Below are positions 42,702-52,205 of a DNA stretch of 64,000 bases, piece by piece. This stretch comes from Ruminococcus bromii (GTDB lineage Bacteria; Bacillota; Clostridia; Oscillospirales; Acutalibacteraceae). The notes under the pieces were generated by a model, which was not told the origin of the DNA, ran no database searches, and saw only the letters and a list, made by a program, of their open reading frames with translations. Within the stretch, counting starts at the first letter, position 1. Every line of letters begins with the position of its first letter. Position numbers and translations under genes: made by a program. The stretch covers positions 1-64,000 of the forward strand of contig NZ_NNSR01000026.1 of the NCBI RefSeq assembly GCF_002834225.1, in the 5' to 3' direction.

Positions 42702-43847
42702 ATGATAAATTCACTTTCCATCCTTGGATCAACAGGCTCAATCGGAACACAAACGCTTGATGTTGCAGATAAACTCAATTTAAAGGTTTCTGCACTTACT
42801 GCGTCAACAAACATAAAACTTCTTGAAGATCAGGTACGAAAGTATAAGCCTGAACTTGCAGTAGTTTTTGATGAAGAAAAAGCCAAAGAATTAAAAGACA
42901 ATATAAAAGATACAAGCACCCGTGTTTTAAGCGGTATGAACGGACTTATTGAGGCGGCAACGCTTGAGAATGCCGACCTTGTTGTAAATTCGGTTGTCGG
43001 AATGGTAGGCTTAAAGCCCACACTTGCAGCGGCAAATGCTAAAAAAGATATTGCTTTTGCAAACAAAGAAACGCTTGTAACAGGCGGTAAGCTTGTATGT
43101 GATGCGGTAAAGAAGAACGGTGTAAAGCTTCTTCCCGTTGACAGCGAACATTCAGCCATTTTTCAGTGCTTACAGGGTATGCCTGAGAAAAAAATGCTTA
43201 AAAAGCTCATTCTTACAGCTTCAGGCGGTCCTTTCTTCGGAAAAACAACCGAAGAGTTAAAGAATGTAAAAGTTAAAGAAGCTCTTAATCATCCAAATTG
43301 GAGTATGGGTGCAAAAATAACCATCGACTCTGCTACAATGATGAACAAGGGACTTGAAATAATTGAGGCAAGGTGGCTTTTTGATGTACAGCCGGAAAAC
43401 ATTGATGTTGTTGTACACCGTGAAAGCATAATACATTCTCTTATTGAGTATGTAGATAATTCCGTAATTGCACAGCTGGGACTTCCCGATATGAGAATCC
43501 CGATTCAGTACGCAATTACATATCCCGAAAGATATGAATCACCTGTCGGCGAATTAAGTCTTGCTCAAATCGGCAAAATGACTTTTTTTGAACCCGATTA
43601 TGAAACCTTCAAGTGCCTTAGAGCCTGCAAAAAGGCTCTTTCGCTCGGAGGTGTTGCAACAGCTGTTGCAAACGGTGCTAATGAGGAGGCTAACCGACTT
43701 TTCAGAGAGGGTAAAATCACTTTTCTTGAAATCGGCGACCTTGTTATGGGTGCAATTGATAACATAGACAATTTTGAGCCTACATGCGTTGATGATGTAT
43801 TGAAGGCGGATAAACTTGCAAGAGAGTATGTACTCTCTATGCTATAA
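42702..43847 (+). CDS. dxr: 1-deoxy-D-xylulose 5-phosphate reductoisomerase
   Basis: A 381-residue enzyme of the MEP isoprenoid pathway. The NADPH-binding start is LGSTGSIGTQTLDV (residues 8-21). Substrate and metal residues lie in ANKETLV and LPVDSEHSAIFQ (about 147-158), with the flexible loop at NHPNWSMGAKITIDSATMMNKGLE. Together with ispG and uppS in the same operon it links precursor and carrier synthesis. Confidence 0.98.
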   Translation: MINSLSILGSTGSIGTQTLDVADKLNLKVSALTASTNIKLLEDQVRKYKPELAVVFDEEKAKELKDNIKDTSTRVLSGMNGLIEAATLENADLVVNSVVGMVGLKPTLAAANAKKDIAFANKETLVTGGKLVCDAVKKNGVKLLPVDSEHSAIFQCLQGMPEKKMLKKLILTASGGPFFGKTTEELKNVKVKEALNHPNWSMGAKITIDSATMMNKGLEIIEARWLFDVQPENIDVVVHRESIIHSLIEYVDNSVIAQLGLPDMRIPIQYAITYPERYESPVGELSLAQIGKMTFFEPDYETFKCLRACKKALSLGGVATAVANGANEEANRLFREGKITFLEIGDLVMGAIDNIDNFEPTCVDDVLKADKLAREYVLSML

Positions 43848-43863
43848 TTTGCGGTAATATTTT

Positions 43864-43890
43864 TCATTGCTGTCTTTGCGGCAGCAATGA
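43864..43890 (+). promoter_or_regulatory. Intercistronic hairpin between dxr and rseP
   Basis: TCATTGCTG (43864-43872) pairs with CAGCAATGA (43882-43890). There is no strong T run, so it is more likely an RNA processing or attenuation element than a full terminator. Confidence 0.4.
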
Positions 43891-43914
43891 ATATTTTGGA
43901 GTTGATTTATTTTA

Positions 43915-45300
43915 ATGCAAATTTTAACAGTTGCGGCTCTCATTGTAATAGGAATATTACTTTTTGAGCTTATAATTTTTTCTCATGAATTTGGTCATTT
44001 TATTACCGCAAAGCTTTCGGGTGTAAAGGTAAATGAGTTTGCACTCGGTATGGGACCGAAAATAATCAGTTTTGTAAAAGGTGAAACAAGGTACTCGCTT
44101 CGTCTTTTTCCGATAGGCGGTTACTGTGCCATGGAGGGCGAGGATGAGGACAGCGAAGAAAAAGCCGCGTTTAATAATGCAAAAGTATGGAAGAGAATGA
44201 TTATCATAATCGCAGGTGCGGTTATGAATATTCTTCTCGGTTTTGTTATGATGTTTGCCTTTACCGTTCAGGCTGACAGCTTCAGCTCTACAACCGTATC
44301 TCAGTTTCAGCCTAATGCGTTCACAGCCAATACAGGCTTGCAGACGGGGGATAAGATTGTCGAAGTGAACGGTTATTCAATTTGGAATTCAAGAGATTTG
44401 CAGTTTGCAATCTCAACACTTCCGTATGAAACTGTAGAAGGCAGCACACTTGAAGTGTACAAAGAAAGAGCGACATCTGCCGCCTGCGGAGTGTACAATA
44501 AATACGCCAATGACAAATCCCTTTCACAAGATGAACTTCAAAAATACTACAACGCTCTCTCAGAGGGTTGTTCAAGGATAAATAAGGCTGCAAGCAAAGA
44601 AGAGGCTGAAAAGCTTCTTGACGAAGCTTGTAAGTCAATTTATGCGCTTGACAAATCATATGATATGTCAAAGTATAAAACACCCGAAATAGACACAACT
44701 ACATCAAGACCGAGATTTATGGCTGATGTAAAGGTTGTCCGTGACGGCAAAGAAATAACGCTTGAAAATGTACAGTTCTTCACCTATTATGCCGATGACG
44801 ATGCCGAAAAGAAGAACAAACCAACCGTTGCTTTTGACTTTGCGGTTGAGCCTATTGAAAAAAATGTCGGCACGGTTCTTACTGAAACATTTACAGAAAC
44901 CTGCTCAATGGCAAAAACTGTGTGGACTTCGCTTGTATGGCTTGTACAGGGAAAATTCGGCTTCAATGATATGTCAGGTCCTGTCGGTATCGCAACTGCG
45001 GTAACTCAGGTTGCATCCATGGGTCTTGAAACAGGTTTTGCAGACGCGGTTAATAACATTTTGTTTGTAATGATACTCATAACGGTAAACCTCGGAATTG
45101 TTAATATGCTTCCGTTTCCTGCTCTTGACGGCGGAAGATTCCTGTTTTTGCTGATTGAATGGATATTCAAAAAGCCGATTCCGAGAAAAGCAGAGCAGGT
45201 TGTAAATACGGCAGGACTTGTACTGCTGCTTGCATTTATGCTTATTATTTCGGTAAAAGATGTATTCCAACTTGTAACGGGAACTTTTCCCGGTATGTAG
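43915..45300 (+). CDS. rseP: Site-2 intramembrane metalloprotease RseP/RasP
   Basis: A 461-residue zinc protease embedded in the membrane. HEFGH is at residues 24-28 and the second metal site at FPALDGGR (about 402-409). One PDZ domain follows the second helix (LQTGDKIVEVNGYSIWNSRDL). Between PDZ strands there is a helical insertion of about 75 residues (from YKERATSAACG to TPEIDTTTSRP), which makes the protein longer than Bacillus RasP (about 420). It cleaves membrane-bound anti-sigma factors and signal peptide remnants. Confidence 0.95.
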   Translation: MQILTVAALIVIGILLFELIIFSHEFGHFITAKLSGVKVNEFALGMGPKIISFVKGETRYSLRLFPIGGYCAMEGEDEDSEEKAAFNNAKVWKRMIIIIAGAVMNILLGFVMMFAFTVQADSFSSTTVSQFQPNAFTANTGLQTGDKIVEVNGYSIWNSRDLQFAISTLPYETVEGSTLEVYKERATSAACGVYNKYANDKSLSQDELQKYYNALSEGCSRINKAASKEEAEKLLDEACKSIYALDKSYDMSKYKTPEIDTTTSRPRFMADVKVVRDGKEITLENVQFFTYYADDDAEKKNKPTVAFDFAVEPIEKNVGTVLTETFTETCSMAKTVWTSLVWLVQGKFGFNDMSGPVGIATAVTQVASMGLETGFADAVNNILFVMILITVNLGIVNMLPFPALDGGRFLFLLIEWIFKKPIPRKAEQVVNTAGLVLLLAFMLIISVKDVFQLVTGTFPGM

Positions 45301-45319
45301 ATAAACGGAGGAAAACCTT

Positions 45320-46363
45320 ATGGGAAGTAAAATTCAGGTAACTGCCGGCAATGTAAAAATCGGCGGCGGTGCTAAAGTAAGCGTTCAGTCAATGCTCAAT
45401 ATTCCCTCAACCGATATTGAGGGTTCTGTAAGACAGGCAAAACAGCTTGAAGCGGCAGGCTGCGAAATCATTCGTGCCGCCATTCCTAATAAAGATGCAG
45501 TAAAGCTTATTCCTGCCCTCAAAGAGGCTGTAAGCGTCCCAATTGTAGCCGATATCCATTTTGACTACAGGCTGGCTCTTGAGGCTTGTGCTGCGGGAGT
45601 TGATAAAATACGAATAAACCCGGGCAACATCGGTTCCGATGACAGAGTAAAAGCAGTTGCCGATGCCTGCAAACAGCGTGGCATTCCGATAAGAATCGGC
45701 GTTAATTCAGGTTCGCTCGAAAAAGAAATACTTGCAAAATACGGTCATCCCACACCCGAGGCTCTGTGCGACAGTGCCTTGTACCATGCATCACTTCTTG
45801 AAAAATTTGATTTCAACGATATTGTTCTTTCAATGAAAAGTTCAACCGTTTCTACTATGATTAAAGCCTATGAGCTTGCCGCAGAAAGGTGTGACTATCC
45901 GCTCCACCTCGGGGTTACAGAGGCAGGAACGGAAAGAATGGGTATTATCAAATCTTCTGCCGGAATCGGTGCATTGCTTCTTCACGGTATAGGCGATACA
46001 ATCAGGGTTTCCCTCACAGCCGATCCTGTAAAGGAAGTTTATGCCGCTCATGATATTCTCAGGGCTCTTGACATTGAGAAAGACGGAGTTCAATTCGTTT
46101 CATGTCCGACTTGCGGAAGAACAAGAATTGACCTTGTGAAGATTGCAAACGAGGTTGAAGATAAGCTCAGAACCTGTAAAAAGAATATCAAAGTAGCGGT
46201 AATGGGCTGCGTTGTAAACGGTCCGGGAGAAGCAAGAGAAGCTGATATCGGCATCGCAGGCGGTGAAGGCTGCGGTCTTGTATTTAAAAAAGGTGAAATC
46301 ATCCGTAAAGTCCCCGAAGAAAAACTCGTTGACGCACTTATGGAAGAGGTAGAAAAATTATAA
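45320..46363 (+). CDS. ispG: 4-hydroxy-3-methylbut-2-enyl diphosphate synthase
   Basis: A 347-residue MEP-pathway enzyme with a TIM barrel and a C-terminal [4Fe-4S] domain. The cluster cysteines are seen in SCPTCGRT and VMGCVVNGPGE. The N-terminal VGGGAPVSVQSM-type motif appears as IGGGAKVSVQSMLN. GGAGG precedes the ATG. A small TCCGTC/GACGGA hairpin follows its stop, before polC. Confidence 0.98.
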   Translation: MGSKIQVTAGNVKIGGGAKVSVQSMLNIPSTDIEGSVRQAKQLEAAGCEIIRAAIPNKDAVKLIPALKEAVSVPIVADIHFDYRLALEACAAGVDKIRINPGNIGSDDRVKAVADACKQRGIPIRIGVNSGSLEKEILAKYGHPTPEALCDSALYHASLLEKFDFNDIVLSMKSSTVSTMIKAYELAAERCDYPLHLGVTEAGTERMGIIKSSAGIGALLLHGIGDTIRVSLTADPVKEVYAAHDILRALDIEKDGVQFVSCPTCGRTRIDLVKIANEVEDKLRTCKKNIKVAVMGCVVNGPGEAREADIGIAGGEGCGLVFKKGEIIRKVPEEKLVDALMEEVEKL

Positions 46364-46415
46364 TCCGTCAGACGGACGGATAGGGCTTTGCTACGATAAA
46401 AGCAGAAGGAAATAT

Positions 46416-49400
46416 ATGAAAACATTAGGAGAAGTCTTTTCCTCCCAGTTTGGCATAAATCTGCCGCAACAGGCTTCAAAGGGAGAATTGACACAACTTG
46501 ACATCAATAAACAATCCCGTTTAATAATTTTGTCAGTTAATTTCAGCGAACTTATCGGTCGTGATTTGCTTTTTGAAGCCGAAAAAAGCATCACAAAGGT
46601 TCTTGCATACCACGCCGTAATCAAGCCGCATTTTCCGACAGAGTTGTTTTCTGCCGATTATTTTCCCCAGCTCTACGCAGCTGTAAGGCGAGATATTCCA
46701 AGCATTAACGGAACTCTCAACAATGCCGAGGTTAAGTTTGAAAACAATACTCTGACAATCAATCTTCTCAACGGCGGAAAAACACTTCTTGACAGTAAAG
46801 GTTTTGATAAGGCACTTGTAAAGCAGATTTACGAAGAGTTTAACCTTCACATTTCCGTAATTTATACAGGTACATTTGAGGTTGAAGAAAACAACGAAGA
46901 ATACAAAGCGGCAATTCAGAACGCTCAGGAGAAAATCAATCGGGAAAATCTTCAAAAAGCTGCTGAATTCTATCAGGAAGAGGCTGAAACTGCAAAACAA
47001 AGAGAAGAAATACACGCTGAAAACACTACTGCCGAAATTGAAATTCGTGAGGGTAAATTCTCAACTCCTCAGATTGTTCAATCCTCAATCCGTCCTTTAT
47101 ACGGAAGGTCGATTAGAGGAAAGATGATTCCCATTTCATCAATTTCAGGTGATTCGGGAAGAATCGTTGTATGGGGCGATGTATTTGATATTGAAAAGAA
47201 AGTTACTAAAAGCGGTGACAAAAATATTTTCACTATCGACATAACCGATTACACAGGTTCAACAACCGCTAAGATATTCAATTCAATTAAAGAATCAGCC
47301 GTAATTGACAACATCAAAAAGGGCGACACAATTGTTGTTCAGGGCGATGTTGAATACGATAAATACGCAGGTGAGCTTGTTGTCAACGCCCGCTCGGTCG
47401 GCACTGCCCAAAAAGTCAAGGTGGTTGATAATGCCGAGAAAAAGCGTGTTGAGCTTCATATGCATACAAATATGTCACAGATGGACGCCGTGACATCGGC
47501 AGGTGACCTTGTAAACCGTGCTTATCAGTGGGGACACAAGGCAGTTGCGATTACAGACCACGGTGTCGCACAGGCGTTCCCCGACGCAATGAAGGCCGCA
47601 GACAAAATCAATAAGGACGAAGAAAAAATAAAAGTCATCTACGGTGTTGAGGCATACTTTATGGATGACCTTGTAGAGTCCGTAAAAGGTGATGCCGACA
47701 CAGGTTTTGACGGCACATTCATCTGCTTTGATATAGAAACAACAGGTCTTTCAGCCGCCCGTGACAAGATTACCGAAATCGGCGCAGTAAAGGTTGAAAA
47801 CGGTATAATTACCGATAAATTCTCAACTTTTGTGAATCCCGAAATGCCGATTCCGCAGAAAATTACTCAGCTTACAGGAATTACCGATGAAATGGTAAAG
47901 GACGCTCCTTCACAGAGCGAGGCTGTCAGTGCATTTTTGGAGTTTGCCGGTGATAATGTTCTTGTTGCACACAACGCACCGTTTGATACATCATTCATTG
48001 CAAAAGCCTGTGAAGATATGGGAAGGGAGTATAACTACACTTCAATTGATACGGTTGCAATTTCAAGAGCAATTCTCACCGATATAAAGAACTGCAAGCT
48101 TGACACCGTTGCAAAATTTTTAAGACTTGGTGAGTTCAATCACCACAGAGCAACCGACGATGCCGAAATGCTCGCAAAAATTTTTATAACCCTTTGCCGA
48201 CGGCTTACAGATGATTTCGGCATAACAAAAACCAATGACATTAACACAAAGATAGCAGGCGGAGATTTTAAAAAGCTCCCAACCTATCATCAAATTATTC
48301 TTGTAAAGAATAAAACCGGTCTAAAAAATCTATACAGACTTATTTCTTACAGTCATCTTAATTATTTCTATAAAAAGCCGAGAATCCCCAAAAGCGAGCT
48401 TGTAAAGTACCGAGATGGACTCATTATCGGTTCTGCTTGTTGTGCAGGTCAGCTTTACATGGCAATTCTTGATGGCAAGCCGTGGGGCGAACTCAAGCAG
48501 ATTGCATCATTCTATGATTATCTTGAAATTCAGCCTGCAGGCAACAACAGCTTTATGATTCGTGACGGCAGATTTGATTCTGTTGACGAGCTTCACAAAA
48601 TCGACTCCACAATTATTAGGCTTGCTAAAGAACTCGGCAAACCGGTATGCGCAACCTGCGATGTTCATTTTATGGATCCTACTGACTCTGAATTCAGAAA
48701 AATTCTTATGGCAGGTCAGGGATATAAGGATGCTGATCAGCAAGCTCCGCTTTATTTCAGAACAACCGCCGAAATGCTAAAGGAATTTGAGTGGCTCGGA
48801 AAAGATAAAGCATATGAGTATGTTGTGGAGAACCCAAACAAAATTGCCGATATGTGCGAATATATCAGACCTATTCCAAAGGGAACATTTCCGCCTAACA
48901 TTGAGGGTGCGCAAGAACAGCTTATTGACATTACATGGAAAAGAGCAAAAGAGAAATACGGTGATCCATTGCCTGAAATCGTAAAGGCAAGACTTGACAA
49001 GGAGCTTAATTCAATAACAACCTACGGATTCTCCGTGCTTTATATGACTGCTCAAAAGCTTGTTGCAGACAGTGAAGCACACGGCTATCTTGTCGGTTCA
49101 AGAGGATCTGTAGGTTCATCGTTCGTGGCTACTATGTCGGGTATTTCTGAGGTTAATCCGCTTTGCCCGCACTATGTATGCCCAAACTGTAAACACAGTG
49201 AGTTTATCACAGACGGCAGTTACGGCTCAGGCTTTGATATGCCGCCAAAAAACTGTCCCGAATGCGGTACTCTTATGGATCAGGACGGCCACGAAATTCC
49301 GTTTGAAACATTCCTTGGCTTTAAAGGCGACAAAGTGCCTGATATCGACCTTAATTTCAGCGGTGAGTATCAGTCAAAATCCCACCGTTACACGGAAGAG

Positions 49401-50774
49401 CTCTTCGGCAAAAACAATGTGTTCAAAGCGGGAACAATTTCTACCGTAGCCGAAAAAACAGCCCTTGGTTTTGTAAAAAAGTACGCACAGGAACGAGGTC
49501 TTGTAATGCACAAGGCTGAGGAAAAGCGTCTTGCAATCGGCTGTACGGGTGTTAAGAGAACCACAGGTCAGCACCCCGGCGGTATGGTTGTTGTGCCGAG
49601 AACAAACGATGTTTACGATTTCTGCCCTGTTCAGCATCCTGCAAACGATGTGAACTCAGATAACATTACAACTCACTTCGACTTCCATTCAATTCATGAT
49701 ACAATCACAAAACTTGATGAGCTTGGACACGATGTTCCGACAATCTATCATTATCTTGAACTCTACACAGGTATCCCCGTAATGAAGGTTTCAATGAGCG
49801 ATCCCGAGGTTATGTCGCTGTTTACTTCCCCGAAAGCACTCGGAGTTACTGAGGAGGATATCGACTCAAAAACCGGTACATTCAGCCTTCCTGAATGCGG
49901 TACGGCTTTCGTAAGAGGAATGCTTGTTGAGGCACAGCCCAAAACCTTTACCGACCTTTTGCAGATTGCCGGTCTTTCGCACGGTACCGATGTATGGCTC
50001 GGTAACGCTCAGGAGCTTATTCATAACGGTACCTGCACAATTTCGGAAGTAATCGGTACTCGTGACTCGATTATGACCTATCTCATGCACAAAGGTCTTG
50101 AGCCCGGCATGGCATTCAAAATAATGGAGATTGTCCGTAAAGGTAACGCAACAAAACTTCTTACAGAAGAACACTTCAAGGCTATGCGTGAACACAATGT
50201 TCCGGAATGGTACATTGATTCGTGTATGAAAATTAAGTATATGTTCCCGAAAGCTCATGCCGCGGCTTATATGATTGCTACGCTCAGACTCGGCTGGTAC
50301 AAGGTTCATAAGCCCGTTGAGTACTATGCTGCATATTTTACCGTACGAAGTGAAAATCTTGACGGTGCAATTGCCATGCAGGGACACAAGGCTGTCCGTG
50401 ACAAGATGAACAACATAAAGCAAAAGCAAAGTGTTCATGAAGCAACCGCCAAGGATGAAGCAGAGTATCAGACCTTGCAGATTGTCAACGAAATGATGGC
50501 AAGAAAAATTGAATTTCTTCCTGTTGATATCTATAAATCCGAGGCAAAAATGTTCAAGGTGGAGGACGGTAAAATCAGGCTTCCGTTTTCATCGTTACCG
50601 GGTGTAGGCGGTGCCGCTGCAGATTCACTTGCCGAAACAGGCAAGCATACAGAGTATCTTTCTATTGAAGATATGCAGATAAAAACAAAGGTTACAAAGG
50701 CTGTTATTGAAACGCTGAAAGACGTCGGAGTCCTCAATGATTTGCCGGAAAGCTCACAGATGTCGTTATTTTAA
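46416..50774 (+). CDS. polC: DNA polymerase III alpha subunit, PolC type
   Basis: A 1452-residue replicative polymerase of Firmicutes. The order is N-terminal domains (1-225), OB-fold (about 230-335, RIVVWGDVFDIEKKV), PHP domain (from about 344, VELHMHTNMSQMDA), and an inserted DEDDh 3'-5' exonuclease (about 432-600, CFDIETTGL). The rest of PHP, a zinc-binding segment (CPNCKHSE...CPECGTL, about 923-951) and the polymerase palm with DIDLNF (catalytic Asp pair) follow. The C-terminus ends QMSLF, a sliding-clamp binding motif. Length is normal. It closes the conserved block that starts with pyrH. Confidence 0.98.
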   Translation: MKTLGEVFSSQFGINLPQQASKGELTQLDINKQSRLIILSVNFSELIGRDLLFEAEKSITKVLAYHAVIKPHFPTELFSADYFPQLYAAVRRDIPSINGTLNNAEVKFENNTLTINLLNGGKTLLDSKGFDKALVKQIYEEFNLHISVIYTGTFEVEENNEEYKAAIQNAQEKINRENLQKAAEFYQEEAETAKQREEIHAENTTAEIEIREGKFSTPQIVQSSIRPLYGRSIRGKMIPISSISGDSGRIVVWGDVFDIEKKVTKSGDKNIFTIDITDYTGSTTAKIFNSIKESAVIDNIKKGDTIVVQGDVEYDKYAGELVVNARSVGTAQKVKVVDNAEKKRVELHMHTNMSQMDAVTSAGDLVNRAYQWGHKAVAITDHGVAQAFPDAMKAADKINKDEEKIKVIYGVEAYFMDDLVESVKGDADTGFDGTFICFDIETTGLSAARDKITEIGAVKVENGIITDKFSTFVNPEMPIPQKITQLTGITDEMVKDAPSQSEAVSAFLEFAGDNVLVAHNAPFDTSFIAKACEDMGREYNYTSIDTVAISRAILTDIKNCKLDTVAKFLRLGEFNHHRATDDAEMLAKIFITLCRRLTDDFGITKTNDINTKIAGGDFKKLPTYHQIILVKNKTGLKNLYRLISYSHLNYFYKKPRIPKSELVKYRDGLIIGSACCAGQLYMAILDGKPWGELKQIASFYDYLEIQPAGNNSFMIRDGRFDSVDELHKIDSTIIRLAKELGKPVCATCDVHFMDPTDSEFRKILMAGQGYKDADQQAPLYFRTTAEMLKEFEWLGKDKAYEYVVENPNKIADMCEYIRPIPKGTFPPNIEGAQEQLIDITWKRAKEKYGDPLPEIVKARLDKELNSITTYGFSVLYMTAQKLVADSEAHGYLVGSRGSVGSSFVATMSGISEVNPLCPHYVCPNCKHSEFITDGSYGSGFDMPPKNCPECGTLMDQDGHEIPFETFLGFKGDKVPDIDLNFSGEYQSKSHRYTEELFGKNNVFKAGTISTVAEKTALGFVKKYAQERGLVMHKAEEKRLAIGCTGVKRTTGQHPGGMVVVPRTNDVYDFCPVQHPANDVNSDNITTHFDFHSIHDTITKLDELGHDVPTIYHYLELYTGIPVMKVSMSDPEVMSLFTSPKALGVTEEDIDSKTGTFSLPECGTAFVRGMLVEAQPKTFTDLLQIAGLSHGTDVWLGNAQELIHNGTCTISEVIGTRDSIMTYLMHKGLEPGMAFKIMEIVRKGNATKLLTEEHFKAMREHNVPEWYIDSCMKIKYMFPKAHAAAYMIATLRLGWYKVHKPVEYYAAYFTVRSENLDGAIAMQGHKAVRDKMNNIKQKQSVHEATAKDEAEYQTLQIVNEMMARKIEFLPVDIYKSEAKMFKVEDGKIRLPFSSLPGVGGAAADSLAETGKHTEYLSIEDMQIKTKVTKAVIETLKDVGVLNDLPESSQMSLF

Positions 50775-50786
50775 GGAGTTGTTTAA

Positions 50787-52106
50787 ATGAAAAAACTGCT
50801 TTCGCTAAAAACTCTGCTGATTTGCATTTCATTTACGGTATTTCTTTTACTTGTAAAAGACAATATGAATGTTTTGTGGTCGGCTCTCGGTTGGATAACA
50901 GGCATAATTACTCCGTTTGCAATCGGATTTCTTTTTGCCTATATTCTCAACTACCCCTACAAATTTTTCTACACAAAAGTTTTCGGTCGGATGGGGCGAA
51001 AGCGTAAATTTCTTGCTAACTTCAGAAAACCCCTTGCACTTATCATAACATACGCAATTGTTGTGGCAATTTTTGTAATCATCATATCTATTGTAGTTCC
51101 TCAAATTGCAGCCAGCCTGTTCAGTCTTATCAACAGCCTGCCGCAATACGGCGGAGTTCTTTCGGATATGACAAAGACAGTTGTTCATTGGATTAACCAT
51201 ACATTCAGTATGGAAATTGACGCAAGCGAAGTAATAAATAACTTTTTTAAGTATATCACTAACTTTATTTCAGCAGGTAATATCACAAGCTTCCTCGGAA
51301 ATTCAACAAATGCTGTGTTCAACGCCATTATGTCAATGTGTAACGGTGTGTATAACTTCCTGCTCGGAATCGTTATTTCCGTTTACTTTCTTGCAGCAAA
51401 GGAAACCCTTTGTTATCAAATAAAAAAACTTGCGGTTGCTTTTATTCCGATAAAGTATCTCCCGAAAATCTATGAAATAATTGATATTACAGATACAAAA
51501 TGCGGTCGTTTTCTCGTTGGCGATATTATTGACGCCGCTTTTCTCGGAATCCTTACATTCATCACAATGTCAATTTTTCAATTACCTTATGCTCCGCTTA
51601 TAGCTGTGCTTATAGGTGTAACAAATATCATTCCGTTCTTCGGTCCGTTTATCGGCGCAATTCCGAGTGCGTTTATCCTTTTCCTGATTGATCCTATTGA
51701 TATGATTATTTTTGTAATCATTATCGTAATTATCCAACAGCTTGACGGCAACCTTTTCAAGCCGAAGATTATCGGCAGTCAGGTCGGTCTTTCAAGCTTC
51801 TGGGTACTGTTCAGCGTTATCGTTGGCGGAGGAATGTTCGGTGTGCTCGGACTTATTCTCGGAACGCCGATTTATGCCGTAATCTATGCTCTTGTCGGCA
51901 AGAGAGTTAAAAACAGAATTGAATCAAAGGGCAAAATTGCTCAGGAAGCACTTGATTTCGAGGTGCTTAACTACACCAAAATTGCCGCAGAGCAGAAAAA
52001 GCTTCGTGAAGAAAAAGAAATGCAGCATAGAGAAAAAATTATGAAATTCATCAACCGAACCAAAACAAACGGCGAAGACGATTCTTTGGAAAATTCAGAT
52101 GAATAA
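50787..52106 (+). CDS. AI-2E family transporter (PerM/YdbI-like)
   Basis: A 439-residue membrane protein with about eight helices. The family core is seen in GRFLVGDIIDAAFLGILTFITMSIFQLPYAPLIAVLIGVTNIIPFFGPFIGAIPSA and LDGNLFKPKIIGSQVGLSSFWVLFSVIVGGGMFGVLG. The charged tail is about 55 residues. Members are implicated in sodium/proton antiport or export of small molecules; the substrate here is unknown. It follows polC by 12 bp and is probably the last gene of that transcript. Confidence 0.9.
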   Translation: MKKLLSLKTLLICISFTVFLLLVKDNMNVLWSALGWITGIITPFAIGFLFAYILNYPYKFFYTKVFGRMGRKRKFLANFRKPLALIITYAIVVAIFVIIISIVVPQIAASLFSLINSLPQYGGVLSDMTKTVVHWINHTFSMEIDASEVINNFFKYITNFISAGNITSFLGNSTNAVFNAIMSMCNGVYNFLLGIVISVYFLAAKETLCYQIKKLAVAFIPIKYLPKIYEIIDITDTKCGRFLVGDIIDAAFLGILTFITMSIFQLPYAPLIAVLIGVTNIIPFFGPFIGAIPSAFILFLIDPIDMIIFVIIIVIIQQLDGNLFKPKIIGSQVGLSSFWVLFSVIVGGGMFGVLGLILGTPIYAVIYALVGKRVKNRIESKGKIAQEALDFEVLNYTKIAAEQKKLREEKEMQHREKIMKFINRTKTNGEDDSLENSDE

Positions 52107-52136
52107 CTGAAAATTTCCCGTTTTATCTTATTGGTG

Positions 52137-52165
52137 TTGACAAATCAAGTTTAGTGTGTTAATAT
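52137..52165 (+). promoter_or_regulatory. Sigma-A promoter of the his operon
   Basis: TTGACA (52137-52142), 17-bp spacer, TAATAT (52160-52165). It is close to consensus. Confidence 0.8.
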
Positions 52166-52187
52166 ATTACCGTATTAACACACTAAA
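52150..52187. promoter_or_regulatory. Palindromic operator over the his -10 region
   Basis: TTTAGTGTGTTAATA (52150-52164) and TATTAACACACTAAA (52173-52187) form a 15-bp perfect inverted repeat with an 8-bp centre. It covers the -10 box and start site, the classic position for a repressor. It lacks a T tract, so it is not a terminator. A TrpR-like histidine regulator is one candidate to bind it. Confidence 0.65.
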
Positions 52188-52205
52188 GCGTTTTGAGAGG
52201 TAATT

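Noticed and set aside
52107-52205. T-box leader for the his operon
   Set aside because: The leader after the predicted start is only about 30 nt, too short for a T-box, and no terminator/antiterminator pair is present.
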